A stretch of 7,279 nucleotides of DNA from Bacillota bacterium. Its GTDB lineage: Bacteria; Bacillota; Clostridia; Oscillospirales; Ruminococcaceae. Below, one piece after another: positions 1 through 6,737 of this stretch. Each line of letters opens with the position of its first letter. Position 1 is the stretch's first letter. Where the stretch lies: NCBI GenBank assembly GCA_023456995.1, contig JAEWNU010000212.1:1-7279 (forward strand), given 5' to 3'. The notes beneath the pieces are model-generated. The model saw only the letters and a program-made list of their open reading frames with translations. It did not search any database and had not been told where the DNA came from. The position numbers were made by a program, and so were the translations under genes.

Positions 1-1
1 A

Positions 2-64
2 ATCAAAGCAATGGGAATTGCCAGGCAGATTGCGGGCTTGAACTATTCGGAGGACTTTTTATGA
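2..64 (+). CDS. C-terminal fragment of an unidentified upstream protein (partial)
   Basis: An open frame enters from the left edge and ends at TGA 62-64. It encodes 20 residues ending in AGLNYSEDFL. The stop overlaps the mutS2 ATG at 61-63 in an ATGA arrangement, and the mutS2 ribosome binding site lies inside this frame, which is typical of translationally coupled genes in one operon. I do not recognise the family from so short a tail. That it is coding is inferred from the open frame and the overlap. Confidence 0.5.
   Translation: MKAMGIARQIAGLNYSEDFL
49..54 (+). promoter_or_regulatory. Ribosome binding site of mutS2
   Basis: GGAGGA lies six bases before ATG 61. It fixes the mutS2 start at 61 rather than at the in-frame methionine six codons later. 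It sits within the last codons of the upstream frame. Confidence 0.8.
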
Positions 65-2451
65 TTTTACAAAAACACATGACAACGCTGGAACTGCCGC
101 GTGTGCTCGAACAGCTGGCCGATTGTACCAGTTGTGACCACAGCAGGCGGTTGGCGCTGTCGATAGAACCGGTTTGCCAGTATGAAAAGGCCGTCAGACT
201 CTTAAATCTGACGGTCGCGGCCAACACCCTGTCAAATAGGTACGGCTATCCAATTATTTATCGCATGGTGAACTGTGCGGGCGCTTTAAAGCGTGCTCAG
301 CTGGGCAGCAGACTCTCACTGCGCGAGTTGCTGGATATCACACTTGTGCTGCGTACAATGCGGTCATTAGATAGCTGGAAACAGCAGTCCAACGAAACAC
401 AAACTGCGCTGGACAGCCTGTTTGAGTGTCTGTTTCTCGAGCGCAGCTTGGAAAACCGCCTCACCTCCGCCATCGTCTCAGAGGAGGAGCTTGACGACAA
501 TGCGTCGGCGCTGCTGTCCGATTTGCGTCGCAATATCCGCAGTACAGGTCTTCGGGTACGCAGCCAGCTCGACAACATGATTCGCTCAACCACCTACCAG
601 AAATATTTACAGGAGCCGATTGTCACCATTCGTGATGGACGGTTCGTCATTCCGGTTAAGGCCGAGTATAAAAATGACGTCAAGGGCCTGGTACACGATA
701 CCTCTTCAAGTGGTGCAACTTATTTTATCGAGCCGATGAGCGTCGTTGAGCTTAATAACGAAATTCGCGTTCTGCAAAGTAAAGAACAGCAGGAGGTTGA
801 CCGCATCATCGCGGAACTGTCTGCGCTGGTGGGGGAATATGCCGACGCTATTCTTTCAGGCTATGACGCGGCGGTGACGCTGGATCTTTACTTTGCCAAG
901 TCGCGGCTAGGTGACAGGATGCGCGCCAACATCCCCATGTTGACCGACAGCGGCGAAACAGTGCTTAAAAAAGCGCGTCACCCGATGATCGACTATGAGC
1001 GCGCTGTACCGATTGACATCGCCGTCGGCAAAAACTATGACACACTGGTCATTACCGGACCCAACACCGGTGGCAAGACGGTTGCCATAAAAACGTTGGG
1101 TCTGTTGACGCTGATGGCAATGTGTGGGCTGATGTTGCCAGCTTCTAGCGATAGCGTCGTTTCAGTCTACGAACAGGTGCTTGCCGATATTGGAGACGAG
1201 CAGTCGATTGAGCAAAGCTTATCCACTTTTTCGTCCCATATGGTCAACATTATCGCCATTACTCAGACGGCGGACTGGCGCTCACTGGTTTTACTTGATG
1301 AGCTGGGTGCAGGTACCGACCCCATTGAGGGCGCAGCGTTGGCGGTTTCGATTATCGAAACACTGCGTAAAAAGGGCGCTAAAGTGGCGGCCACCACCCA
1401 CTATTCCGAAATCAAGATGTATGCGTTGGAAACCGACGGGGTTGAAAACGCAAGCTGTGAGTTTGACGTGGCGTCGCTGCGGCCCACTTATCGTCTTCTC
1501 ACCGGCATCCCGGGGCGTTCCAATGCGTTTTTGATCAGCGAACGGCTCGGATTGTCTATGGATATCATCGAACGTGCAAAGTACTTTGTTTCGGCTGAGA
1601 ACACTCGGTTTGAAGATGTCGTTACCGAGCTGGAAGCCACCCGCCAACAGCTTGAGCAGGAAAAACTTGCTGCCAAAAAGTTGCGGGAAGAAGCCGAACA
1701 AATCAGGCGTGATTCCATGCAGGAGAGGCAACGACTGGAACAAAGTACTGAAAAGGAAATGGCTCGCGCCCGTGAGCAGGCTAAACGCATCATTGAAGAA
1801 ACACGGCTTCAGGCTGATATCCTGTTTGAAGAACTGGATGCCGTTAAGAAAGAAAAGGACAAGGACGCTTTTTCTGATTTATTGATGCGTGCCAAGCAGG
1901 ATTATCGCGGTGCTATGAAAGATTTGGAGCGTGTATCAGACCCTGTTGCAGCCAAGAGCGCTGCGGAGGGTGATTATGTTCTGCCACGTCCGCTTGAAAA
2001 AGGTGACATCGTTTTTGTTCGCACCTTGAACAAAGAGGGTATCGTACTCAAAAAGCCCGAAGGCCAATCGGTACTTGTGCAGGCGGGGTTGATTAAAACC
2101 TCGGTTCCTATTTCTGAGATTATGCTTGGCGGGCAAAAGAAGGAACAAAAGCCGCGTGGGAAAGGTGCTGTCGGCACACGGGGCGTGACTTCACGTGCCA
2201 CACGTGATATCAAAACCGAACTGGATCTGCGCGGACAGGATTCTGAGCAGGCGATATTGGAACTAAACGCTTTTATCGACAGTGCAGTTATGTCCGGCGT
2301 GCAGACGGTGCGCATCATCCACGGCAAGGGTACGGGTGTTTTGCGTACTGCCGTCGCGCAGCGGCTGAAAAGTCATCGCAATGTCGCTAGCTTCAGACTA
2401 GGTCGTTATGGCGAAGGGGAGAACGGGGTTACAATTGCAGAGATAAAATAG
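61..2451 (+). CDS. mutS2: MutS2 family ATPase/endonuclease with C-terminal Smr domain
   Basis: This is a full-length MutS2 of 796 residues; the family is usually about 780-790. An N-terminal helical clamp region precedes the ATPase. Visible motifs are Walker A GPNTGGKT (333-340), the STFSSHM signature (388-394), Walker B LVLLDE (409-414) followed by LGAGTDP, and the switch histidine in TTHYSE (H447). A charged coiled coil spans about 517-610, a KOW-like segment about 655-700, and the C-terminal Smr domain carries LDLRG (721-725), HGKGTG (754-759) and a closing NGVTI strand. MutS2 lacks the mismatch-recognition domain of MutS. Known roles in the family are suppression of homologous recombination through Smr nuclease activity and, in Bacillus subtilis, binding and rescue of collided ribosomes. 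All key residues are intact, so it should be active. The gene overlaps the preceding frame by four bases, and no clear terminator follows it. Confidence 0.97.
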   Translation: MILQKHMTTLELPRVLEQLADCTSCDHSRRLALSIEPVCQYEKAVRLLNLTVAANTLSNRYGYPIIYRMVNCAGALKRAQLGSRLSLRELLDITLVLRTMRSLDSWKQQSNETQTALDSLFECLFLERSLENRLTSAIVSEEELDDNASALLSDLRRNIRSTGLRVRSQLDNMIRSTTYQKYLQEPIVTIRDGRFVIPVKAEYKNDVKGLVHDTSSSGATYFIEPMSVVELNNEIRVLQSKEQQEVDRIIAELSALVGEYADAILSGYDAAVTLDLYFAKSRLGDRMRANIPMLTDSGETVLKKARHPMIDYERAVPIDIAVGKNYDTLVITGPNTGGKTVAIKTLGLLTLMAMCGLMLPASSDSVVSVYEQVLADIGDEQSIEQSLSTFSSHMVNIIAITQTADWRSLVLLDELGAGTDPIEGAALAVSIIETLRKKGAKVAATTHYSEIKMYALETDGVENASCEFDVASLRPTYRLLTGIPGRSNAFLISERLGLSMDIIERAKYFVSAENTRFEDVVTELEATRQQLEQEKLAAKKLREEAEQIRRDSMQERQRLEQSTEKEMARAREQAKRIIEETRLQADILFEELDAVKKEKDKDAFSDLLMRAKQDYRGAMKDLERVSDPVAAKSAAEGDYVLPRPLEKGDIVFVRTLNKEGIVLKKPEGQSVLVQAGLIKTSVPISEIMLGGQKKEQKPRGKGAVGTRGVTSRATRDIKTELDLRGQDSEQAILELNAFIDSAVMSGVQTVRIIHGKGTGVLRTAVAQRLKSHRNVASFRLGRYGEGENGVTIAEIK

Positions 2452-2511
2452 TGTGTAATCACTTGCTGTTTCTGTGAAACGACAAATTTTATGTTTTAAA
2501 GCCGAAATCAG

Positions 2512-2541
2512 TGGACATTCTACCAAACCTTATGTTAAAAT
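2512..2541 (+). promoter_or_regulatory. Candidate sigma-A-type promoter for the bactofilin gene
   Basis: TGGACA (2512-2517) and TAAAAT (2536-2541) are separated by 18 bases; each matches the consensus at five of six positions. A start of transcription near 2548 would give a leader of about 60 bases before ATG 2610. The rest of the 158-base gap is AT-rich, and I see no terminator hairpin for mutS2 in it, so read-through from mutS2 is also possible. Confidence 0.5.
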
Positions 2542-2593
2542 ATGAACGTTATTATTGTATTTATTTAACTATTATATAAGGCTATCTAGACAT

Positions 2594-2602
2594 GAGGAGG
2601 GG
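2594..2602 (+). promoter_or_regulatory. Ribosome binding site for the long bactofilin form
   Basis: GAGGAGGGG ends seven bases before ATG 2610, a near-perfect Shine-Dalgarno sequence that supports the upstream start. Confidence 0.75.
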
Positions 2603-2609
2603 CATTTAA

Positions 2610-3524
2610 ATGGTTGCAAGAGGCGGTTTTACTCAGGCGATGCGCGATCTAATAGGTGATGCCGCGGAGAAGTTGGATGTTTCTACCGATGAGGCGCGTC
2701 TTTATCCGGAGCAGAATAAGAACAGCACATATAAAGAAATGGCTGTTGGTAGTCCGGCCGTTGCGTTTACCCCGCAAAACGTACCGGTTACAACTGGAGC
2801 CGGCACATTTAAAGGCCCAGACATAAAGGAGGAACCCGTTATGGAAAACGCGGCCCAGGTCACAGCAGAAGAAATTTCTTCTACCACCATTATTTCAAAG
2901 GGTACTGTCATAAAGGGCGATATTATTTCAGATGGCGATATCGAGTTATGCGGTAGTTTGAGCGGCAATATCAAAACTAAGGGCAGCCTTCGGGTTAGCG
3001 GCGGTTTAATTGGCGATGCATCCGCCAAAGAAATGACTTTTCTGACCAGCGAAGTGCGTGGTAATATGTCCTGTGCGACAGAGGTGACCATTGACGAAGC
3101 CTCGGTGGTTTATGGCAATGTACAGGCAGAAAGCATTGTTTTAAACGGAAAAATCCGTGGTAATATTAAGGCTAAAAAGGGCGCGATTCTGCAGGATAGC
3201 GCTGTTCTGTGGGGCAATCTTGAAGCAGGTTCTATCTCAATTGATCAGGGCGCAAAGTTAGAAGGTGAAGTTAAAATCATCTTTGACAAGGCCTGCAAGG
3301 ATCTTTTTGACGATAAAATCACTGTCGGTGGCATGAAACCGGCTGCCGCCGCTACCCAAAATGCACAACCGGCTGCTGTTGCTGCACCGGTTCCTTCTAC
3401 TGCTGCTCCGGTCACCACTGCATCAACTTCTAGCGCAGCGGCTCAGACCCCAGCCCTCAATGCTTTACGCAACTCAATCACCAATGCTTCTTCGGCTGCG
3501 CCTAAATCTCCATTTAATGTTTAA
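2610..3524 (+). CDS. Bactofilin (polymer-forming cytoskeletal protein)
   Basis: The protein has 304 residues. The central part, about 97-225, is a series of short repeating strands with the turn pattern G-x-I/L-x-G-x-I/V (for example VIKGDIISDGDIELCGSLSGNIK), which is the right-handed beta-helix of bactofilins. These proteins self-assemble into filaments without nucleotide and usually act at the inner membrane face as scaffolds for envelope or shape functions. The N-terminal 77 residues are mostly polar, with a short possibly amphipathic opening (FTQAMRDLIG) that could bind membrane; that role is inferred. The C-terminal part from about 242 is low-complexity Ala/Pro/Thr/Ser, a likely disordered tail. 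A second in-frame start with a perfect ribosome binding site lies at 2841 (M78), immediately before the folded core, so a 227-residue short form may also be made. The gene stands alone, with its own promoter candidate and a hairpin after it. Confidence 0.92.
   Translation: MVARGGFTQAMRDLIGDAAEKLDVSTDEARLYPEQNKNSTYKEMAVGSPAVAFTPQNVPVTTGAGTFKGPDIKEEPVMENAAQVTAEEISSTTIISKGTVIKGDIISDGDIELCGSLSGNIKTKGSLRVSGGLIGDASAKEMTFLTSEVRGNMSCATEVTIDEASVVYGNVQAESIVLNGKIRGNIKAKKGAILQDSAVLWGNLEAGSISIDQGAKLEGEVKIIFDKACKDLFDDKITVGGMKPAAAATQNAQPAAVAAPVPSTAAPVTTASTSSAAAQTPALNALRNSITNASSAAPKSPFNV
2825..2843 (+). promoter_or_regulatory. Internal ribosome binding site and in-frame ATG in the bactofilin gene
   Basis: AAAGGAGG (2825-2832) is a perfect Shine-Dalgarno sequence placed eight bases before ATG 2841, which is in frame with the 2610 start (77 codons downstream). 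The site is as strong as the one for the full-length start. Initiation here would give a protein starting MENAAQVTAEE that keeps the whole beta-helix and drops the N-terminal segment. Confidence 0.6.
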
Positions 3525-3563
3525 TAACGGTAGCTTTAATTAAATTACTTTTTTAACGAACTA

Positions 3564-3603
3564 GCCCCCGACCGATTTGAAGTTAGTCAAATTGGTCGGG
3601 GGC
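3564..3603. terminator. Strong hairpin between convergent genes, probable bidirectional terminator
   Basis: Arms 3564-3580 (GCCCCCGACCGATTTGA) and 3587-3603 pair over 17 bases with a single G-U wobble and a six-base loop (AGTTAG). It lies 39 bases after the bactofilin stop and about 140 bases beyond the stop of the minus-strand DUF3810 gene. Neither side has a good run of T (TTATCAACTTT on the plus side), so it is an imperfect intrinsic terminator; it could instead stabilise mRNA 3' ends. Confidence 0.6.
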
Positions 3604-3746
3604 TTATCAACTTTAAAATAATCGTTTTAGAAAGCAACTACTTATAACAGGTGTAGATAGCCTCTTTGACGGGGGCGGCCGGGAGCTTTTAATTATTATA
3701 TCCATATCTGATCCGATACTATTCACGCCTGGCATCATTTTAAAAA

Positions 3747-4880
3747 TTACGTAATACCGTGCGACTGACGATATTGTGCCAACAACAAATCCACCATTCT
3801 ACCGTAGCTTTGGGTACCGTCTGCAAGATTATTTGCCTTCAAATAGGTATCGTTAATCACATTTGATGCTTCGGAGGCGGGCGTATTAAAATATTTTACC
3901 CAGTACTTCTGTATTACAGCTAAGTCGTTAGATAGCGCCGGACTGAATTTTTTCCGCAGGGCAAAATAGCGCTGGCTATCTGCATTATAGAGCGCGTTCA
4001 TGCTTTGCATAAGTGCCACATATAGTCCACTATATTGCAACTTGAAATCCGGCGATTTTAAGCAGGCAAGATATCCAATAAAGTTAGCCTCGTCTTCACG
4101 CATGAACCCGTTGGTGTGCGCCAGTTCGTGGCAGGCTGTAAACGCCAGTTCGGTCTGCGGCATATGTACGTTGACGTTTGCCTCGGCTGTATATGGGAAG
4201 TAAAAACCGGTCAGATTGAAAATTGAAAGAATTTCCGGAAATAACATGGGCTTAGGGGAACCCAGCGCCTTGCCCATAAAAGGGTAGTCTTCCTCCAACA
4301 TATTAAAAGCCTCAAAAGTCCTCTGAGACAGCTCTGAAAACGGCATTTCGATATCAGGCACCAGTAGACGGGCAACGTTAGTTTTTTCAATTAGTTCGTT
4401 GCAAAGTGCTTCCAGTTCAGAAACACTGGATTCTCTAATCACCAGACCTGACTGTTGCGCAAAGGTAAACCGGTAATAATTCGGGGCACAGGTGAGCGTA
4501 AACAAAAATAATATCAGTGCAAGCAACGTTGCAACCACACGAAGATAAGTCTCCAACAGTTTTAATCGTTGAGGCAACACAAAAAGTAGTATCGGCAGTG
4601 ATAAAATAGCCAATGCCGCCACGATCGATAATCCCCAAAGGATTACGCCCGCTAACGAAAAGGGGAGATGTCGGCTGATCAAACCAGAAAAATACGAAAT
4701 TTTGCGAAATATATTTTGAGAATAAATCGATTCGATATATGATGCGGGTAACACACGTATTAACAGTAATAAAATGGCGCTGAGAGCTAGAGGAATAAGG
4801 CATAATCTGTACGTCCGTATGTACTTGAGGGCTCGGGGAAATAGTTTTTGCCGTGGGATAAAAATCGTTTTGCTTCCCAT
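3747..4880 (-). CDS. DUF3810 family membrane protein with HExxH zinc-peptidase-like motif
   Basis: I place the start at ATG 4880-4878, giving 377 residues, because AGGAAGGA (4891-4898) lies ten bases upstream. The open frame extends to 5009, but that would overlap the preceding gene and add a non-hydrophobic, basic stretch. Three membrane segments are visible at about 26-44, 75-102 and 112-131, followed by the PNYYR sequence (133-137) and a large soluble domain. That domain contains HELAH (251-255) and then GFMREDEANF (258-267), the pattern of a gluzincin-type zinc site with two histidines and a downstream glutamate, probably E264. DUF3810 proteins are uncharacterised; peptidase activity is inferred from the motif only. 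With a likely cytoplasmic N-terminus (basic residues before the first segment), three segments would put the soluble domain outside the membrane. It lies 59 bases downstream of the Smr gene on the same strand and is probably co-transcribed with it. Confidence 0.88.
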   Translation of the reverse strand: MGSKTIFIPRQKLFPRALKYIRTYRLCLIPLALSAILLLLIRVLPASYIESIYSQNIFRKISYFSGLISRHLPFSLAGVILWGLSIVAALAILSLPILLFVLPQRLKLLETYLRVVATLLALILFLFTLTCAPNYYRFTFAQQSGLVIRESSVSELEALCNELIEKTNVARLLVPDIEMPFSELSQRTFEAFNMLEEDYPFMGKALGSPKPMLFPEILSIFNLTGFYFPYTAEANVNVHMPQTELAFTACHELAHTNGFMREDEANFIGYLACLKSPDFKLQYSGLYVALMQSMNALYNADSQRYFALRKKFSPALSNDLAVIQKYWVKYFNTPASEASNVINDTYLKANNLADGTQSYGRMVDLLLAQYRQSHGIT

Positions 4881-4939
4881 TGCGCTAAAATCCTTCCTGG
4901 GGCGACCTTTAGAGTCCCCCAATTTAATTAAAAACCGCC

Positions 4940-5281
4940 CTAAAGTAATACTATGGTGATACCGTCGTTGCCACGTGAATAATCGTGATCTTTTGTCAGG
5001 CCAGGGCACTTAGCGGTAATTTGACGAGAAGCCTCGTTGAATGGTGAAAAGTCCTCGCCCTTTACATAGTTTTTTATGGCACCAGAACGCTGTTTTTGTG
5101 CCAAGATCTTCTGTACATCAGCTTTGATAGCGCCGCCTTTTCCACTGGAGCCATAACCGTGAATTATTTTAATGGCTTTGTCACCCTGCATCTTGGCAGT
5201 TTGAAGTGCGTTATTTAAGCGGTTGCGAGCCATTTCGACAGTAGGCATTCCTTGTTCCAAATTCACAATTCGGCAATTCAT
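4940..5281 (-). CDS. Small stand-alone Smr-domain protein
   Basis: The 113-residue protein is essentially one Smr domain. The order of elements matches the C-terminus of MutS2: an opening strand (VNLEQG, 6-11), a helix, a strand leading to the glycine loop IIHGYGSSGKGGAI (39-52), a helix, and a closing GNDGITIVLL strand (104-113). It differs from the canonical form: the LDLRG motif is NLEQG, the HGxGTG loop is HGYGSSGKGG, and about 30 residues (72-101) are inserted before the last strand. Smr domains bind or cut nucleic acid; with the acidic and basic motif residues lost, catalysis is uncertain and binding is more likely. ATG 5281 is preceded by GGAGGGGG (5288-5295), six bases away. It is the first gene of a probable two-gene minus-strand operon with the DUF3810 gene. 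Confidence 0.85.
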   Translation of the reverse strand: MNCRIVNLEQGMPTVEMARNRLNNALQTAKMQGDKAIKIIHGYGSSGKGGAIKADVQKILAQKQRSGAIKNYVKGEDFSPFNEASRQITAKCPGLTKDHDYSRGNDGITIVLL

Positions 5282-5338
5282 GTTGGGCCCCCTCCAGTGT
5301 GTTGCAAAGTAAATCGATTATTCCGCAATAGGTGAGCA

Positions 5339-5366
5339 GGATATCAAATTAATGTAGTTGATATCC
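5339..5366. repeat. Perfect 9-bp inverted repeat in the Smr leader, possible operator
   Basis: GGATATCAA (5339-5347) and TTGATATCC (5358-5366) are exact reverse complements separated by ten bases. On the minus strand this lies just downstream of the predicted start of transcription near 5371. Its size and spacing suit a dimeric repressor site; a weak mRNA hairpin is the alternative. Confidence 0.5.
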
Positions 5367-5377
5367 GTTTATTATTT

Positions 5378-5406
5378 ATCATATCATATATTTGTTATGC
5401 TTGCAA
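5378..5406 (-). promoter_or_regulatory. Candidate promoter for the Smr-DUF3810 operon
   Basis: Read on the minus strand, TTGCAA (5406-5401) is followed after 17 bases by TATGAT (5383-5378), which is preceded by TG plus one base, an extended -10. Transcription would start near 5371, giving a leader of about 90 bases before ATG 5281. The -35 hexamer is the same DNA as that of the opposite promoter. Confidence 0.6.
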
Positions 5407-5429
5407 TTTTAGGTACATACTTCTATAAT
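5401..5429 (+). promoter_or_regulatory. Candidate sigma-A promoter for the AI-2E family gene
   Basis: TTGCAA (5401-5406) and a perfect TATAAT (5424-5429) are 17 bases apart. Transcription would start near 5436, about 30 bases before ATG 5466. This also argues against translation from ATG 5439, which would lie almost at the 5' end of the message. Confidence 0.75.
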
Positions 5430-5465
5430 TAGACAAAAATGATATGTTTTAAAGAGGAAATATTC

Positions 5466-6602
5466 ATGCAGAATAAGCGCGAACTCAAGAGATGGTTGCT
5501 TTTAATCACCTACGCCGCGCTGATGGCAGCCTTGATTATAAAGCTGGATGCTGCCGCCGGTGTATTAAAACAGCTGTTTTTGCTGCTGATTCCGGTGTTT
5601 GTGGGCGGTGCGCTAGCCTTTGTGCTGAAAAGGCCGTTTCATCTCATGTGTGAGTTGCTGACAAAAAGTCTTTCAGGGCGGTCTAAACGCCTGGCTTCGC
5701 CCCTCGCATTGTTATTTGTTTACAGCCTGTTGTTTGGGTCACTGGCTTTGATTATATCGGTTTTAGTTCCGCAGCTTGCAGAAAGCCTGAGGTTATTAAG
5801 ACAAAACGTAGAAGCATTTGCACCAACGCTAACCTTATGGGCGCAGCGCACTCAAGATGATCTGTCAGTTTTGAAAATTGATTTTTCACCGTATTACGAC
5901 ATGCTTCAAAAGCTTCCGGAATGGTTGGGTCAGTTGCTTCTGGGCGCGGTTCCACAACTATTTTCAGTAACCAATAGTGTGGTGCGCAGTATTGTCAATC
6001 TGGGTCTGGGGTTGGTGTTTTCAATCTATCTGCTGCTTTGCCATAAAACACTGGCGGAGCAGACCGAACGGCTGATCAAGGCACTGGCTTCGGACAGGGT
6101 CTATTCGGCTTTGATGCACACCGGCAGGGTCATCAACAATACCTTTACGCGTTTTGTAATTGGACAGTTGACCGAAGCACTGATACTCGGTTCACTTTGT
6201 TTTGTGGGGATGGTGCTGTTCCGGTTTGAATATGCGCTGCTCATAAGCGTGTTGATCGGGCTAACCAGTCTGGTGCCAATTGTAGGAGCGTTTGTAGGTC
6301 TCGTGCCAGCGGTATTTATACTCCTTATGATAAGCCCCAGACAAGCGTTAGGCTTTCTGGTGTTTATAATCATCCTGCAGCAGGTGGAAGGCAACATAAT
6401 TTACCCAAGGGTTGTAGGTAGCTCTATTGGCTTGCCACCGCTGTGGATATTGCTGGCCATTACGGTGGGCGGCGGTATGTTTGGCATTTTGGGTATGCTT
6501 TTAGCTGTCCCAATTACCTCGGTGATCTATCAGCTGATGGGCGAAGTGATAACTCACCGTTTGACACAAAAACAATTGGAAGATGAATCCTTGCAATCTT
6601 AA
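5466..6602 (+). CDS. AI-2E family transporter (PerM/UPF0118 type membrane protein)
   Basis: With ATG 5466 as start the protein has 378 residues; AGAGGAAA lies about six bases upstream. The alternative ATG at 5439 lacks a ribosome binding site and falls at the predicted transcript end. The protein is strongly hydrophobic: two segments near 11-55, one near 77-103, one near 170-195 and a dense C-terminal group, in line with the seven or eight segments of the family. The family's C-terminal signature is clear: SLVPIVGAFVG, then QQVEGNIIYPRVVG from residue 305 (E308, N310), GLPPLW and GMLLAVP. The family includes TqsA, linked to autoinducer-2 export, and members acting as Na+/H+ antiporters, so the substrate cannot be named from sequence. 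It is transcribed alone, divergently from the Smr gene, and ends at a strong terminator. Confidence 0.92.
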   Translation: MQNKRELKRWLLLITYAALMAALIIKLDAAAGVLKQLFLLLIPVFVGGALAFVLKRPFHLMCELLTKSLSGRSKRLASPLALLFVYSLLFGSLALIISVLVPQLAESLRLLRQNVEAFAPTLTLWAQRTQDDLSVLKIDFSPYYDMLQKLPEWLGQLLLGAVPQLFSVTNSVVRSIVNLGLGLVFSIYLLLCHKTLAEQTERLIKALASDRVYSALMHTGRVINNTFTRFVIGQLTEALILGSLCFVGMVLFRFEYALLISVLIGLTSLVPIVGAFVGLVPAVFILLMISPRQALGFLVFIIILQQVEGNIIYPRVVGSSIGLPPLWILLAITVGGGMFGILGMLLAVPITSVIYQLMGEVITHRLTQKQLEDESLQS

Positions 6603-6619
6603 TACCTTATCTGCTAGGG

Positions 6620-6660
6620 CGGGGAACGGCTGTAAGTACAGCTGTTCTCCGGCTTTTTTA
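6620..6660 (+). terminator. Intrinsic terminator after the AI-2E family gene
   Basis: Arms 6621-6633 (GGGGAACGGCTGT) and 6638-6650 (ACAGCTGTTCTCC) pair over 13 bases with two G-U wobbles around an AAGT loop; a C-G pair extends the base. Six T follow at 6654-6659. It begins 18 bases after the stop codon. Confidence 0.9.
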
Positions 6661-6709
6661 TTATGCGTTTTTATTGGCGTTCAAATAAAACAATAAATTT
6701 TTAAAGGTA

Positions 6710-6737
6710 TTGACTTTTTAGAATTTCCGAATATACT
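6710..6737 (+). promoter_or_regulatory. Candidate sigma-A promoter of the GntR-ABC operon
   Basis: TTGACT (6710-6715) and TATACT (6732-6737) are 16 bases apart, each one base from consensus. Transcription would start near 6744, about 43 bases before the GTG start. The -10 box runs into the palindrome at 6734-6760. Confidence 0.7.

Noticed and set aside
1291..1743. 150-codon open frame on the minus strand inside mutS2
   Set aside because: It lies fully within conserved MutS2 ATPase coding sequence and resembles no family; it is a shadow frame.
3361..3543. 60-codon plus-strand frame at the end of the bactofilin gene
   Set aside because: Its Leu/Arg-rich product is the out-of-frame reading of the Ala/Pro/Thr tail.
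4896..4936. Possible terminator between the Smr and DUF3810 genes (TTTTT on the minus strand after the stop, and a bulged GGGG/CCCC stem)
   Set aside because: The T run has no stem before it, and the weak bulged stem comes after it, next to the ribosome binding site; no functional terminator is formed.
4881..5009. N-terminal extension of the DUF3810 protein to an ATG at 5009
   Set aside because: It overlaps the last 70 bases of the Smr gene in another frame, has no obvious ribosome binding site, and the start at 4880 has a strong one.
5439..5465. Upstream ATG for the AI-2E family protein
   Set aside because: It lies about three bases from the predicted transcription start and has no ribosome binding site; ATG 5466 has AGAGGAAA in the right place.
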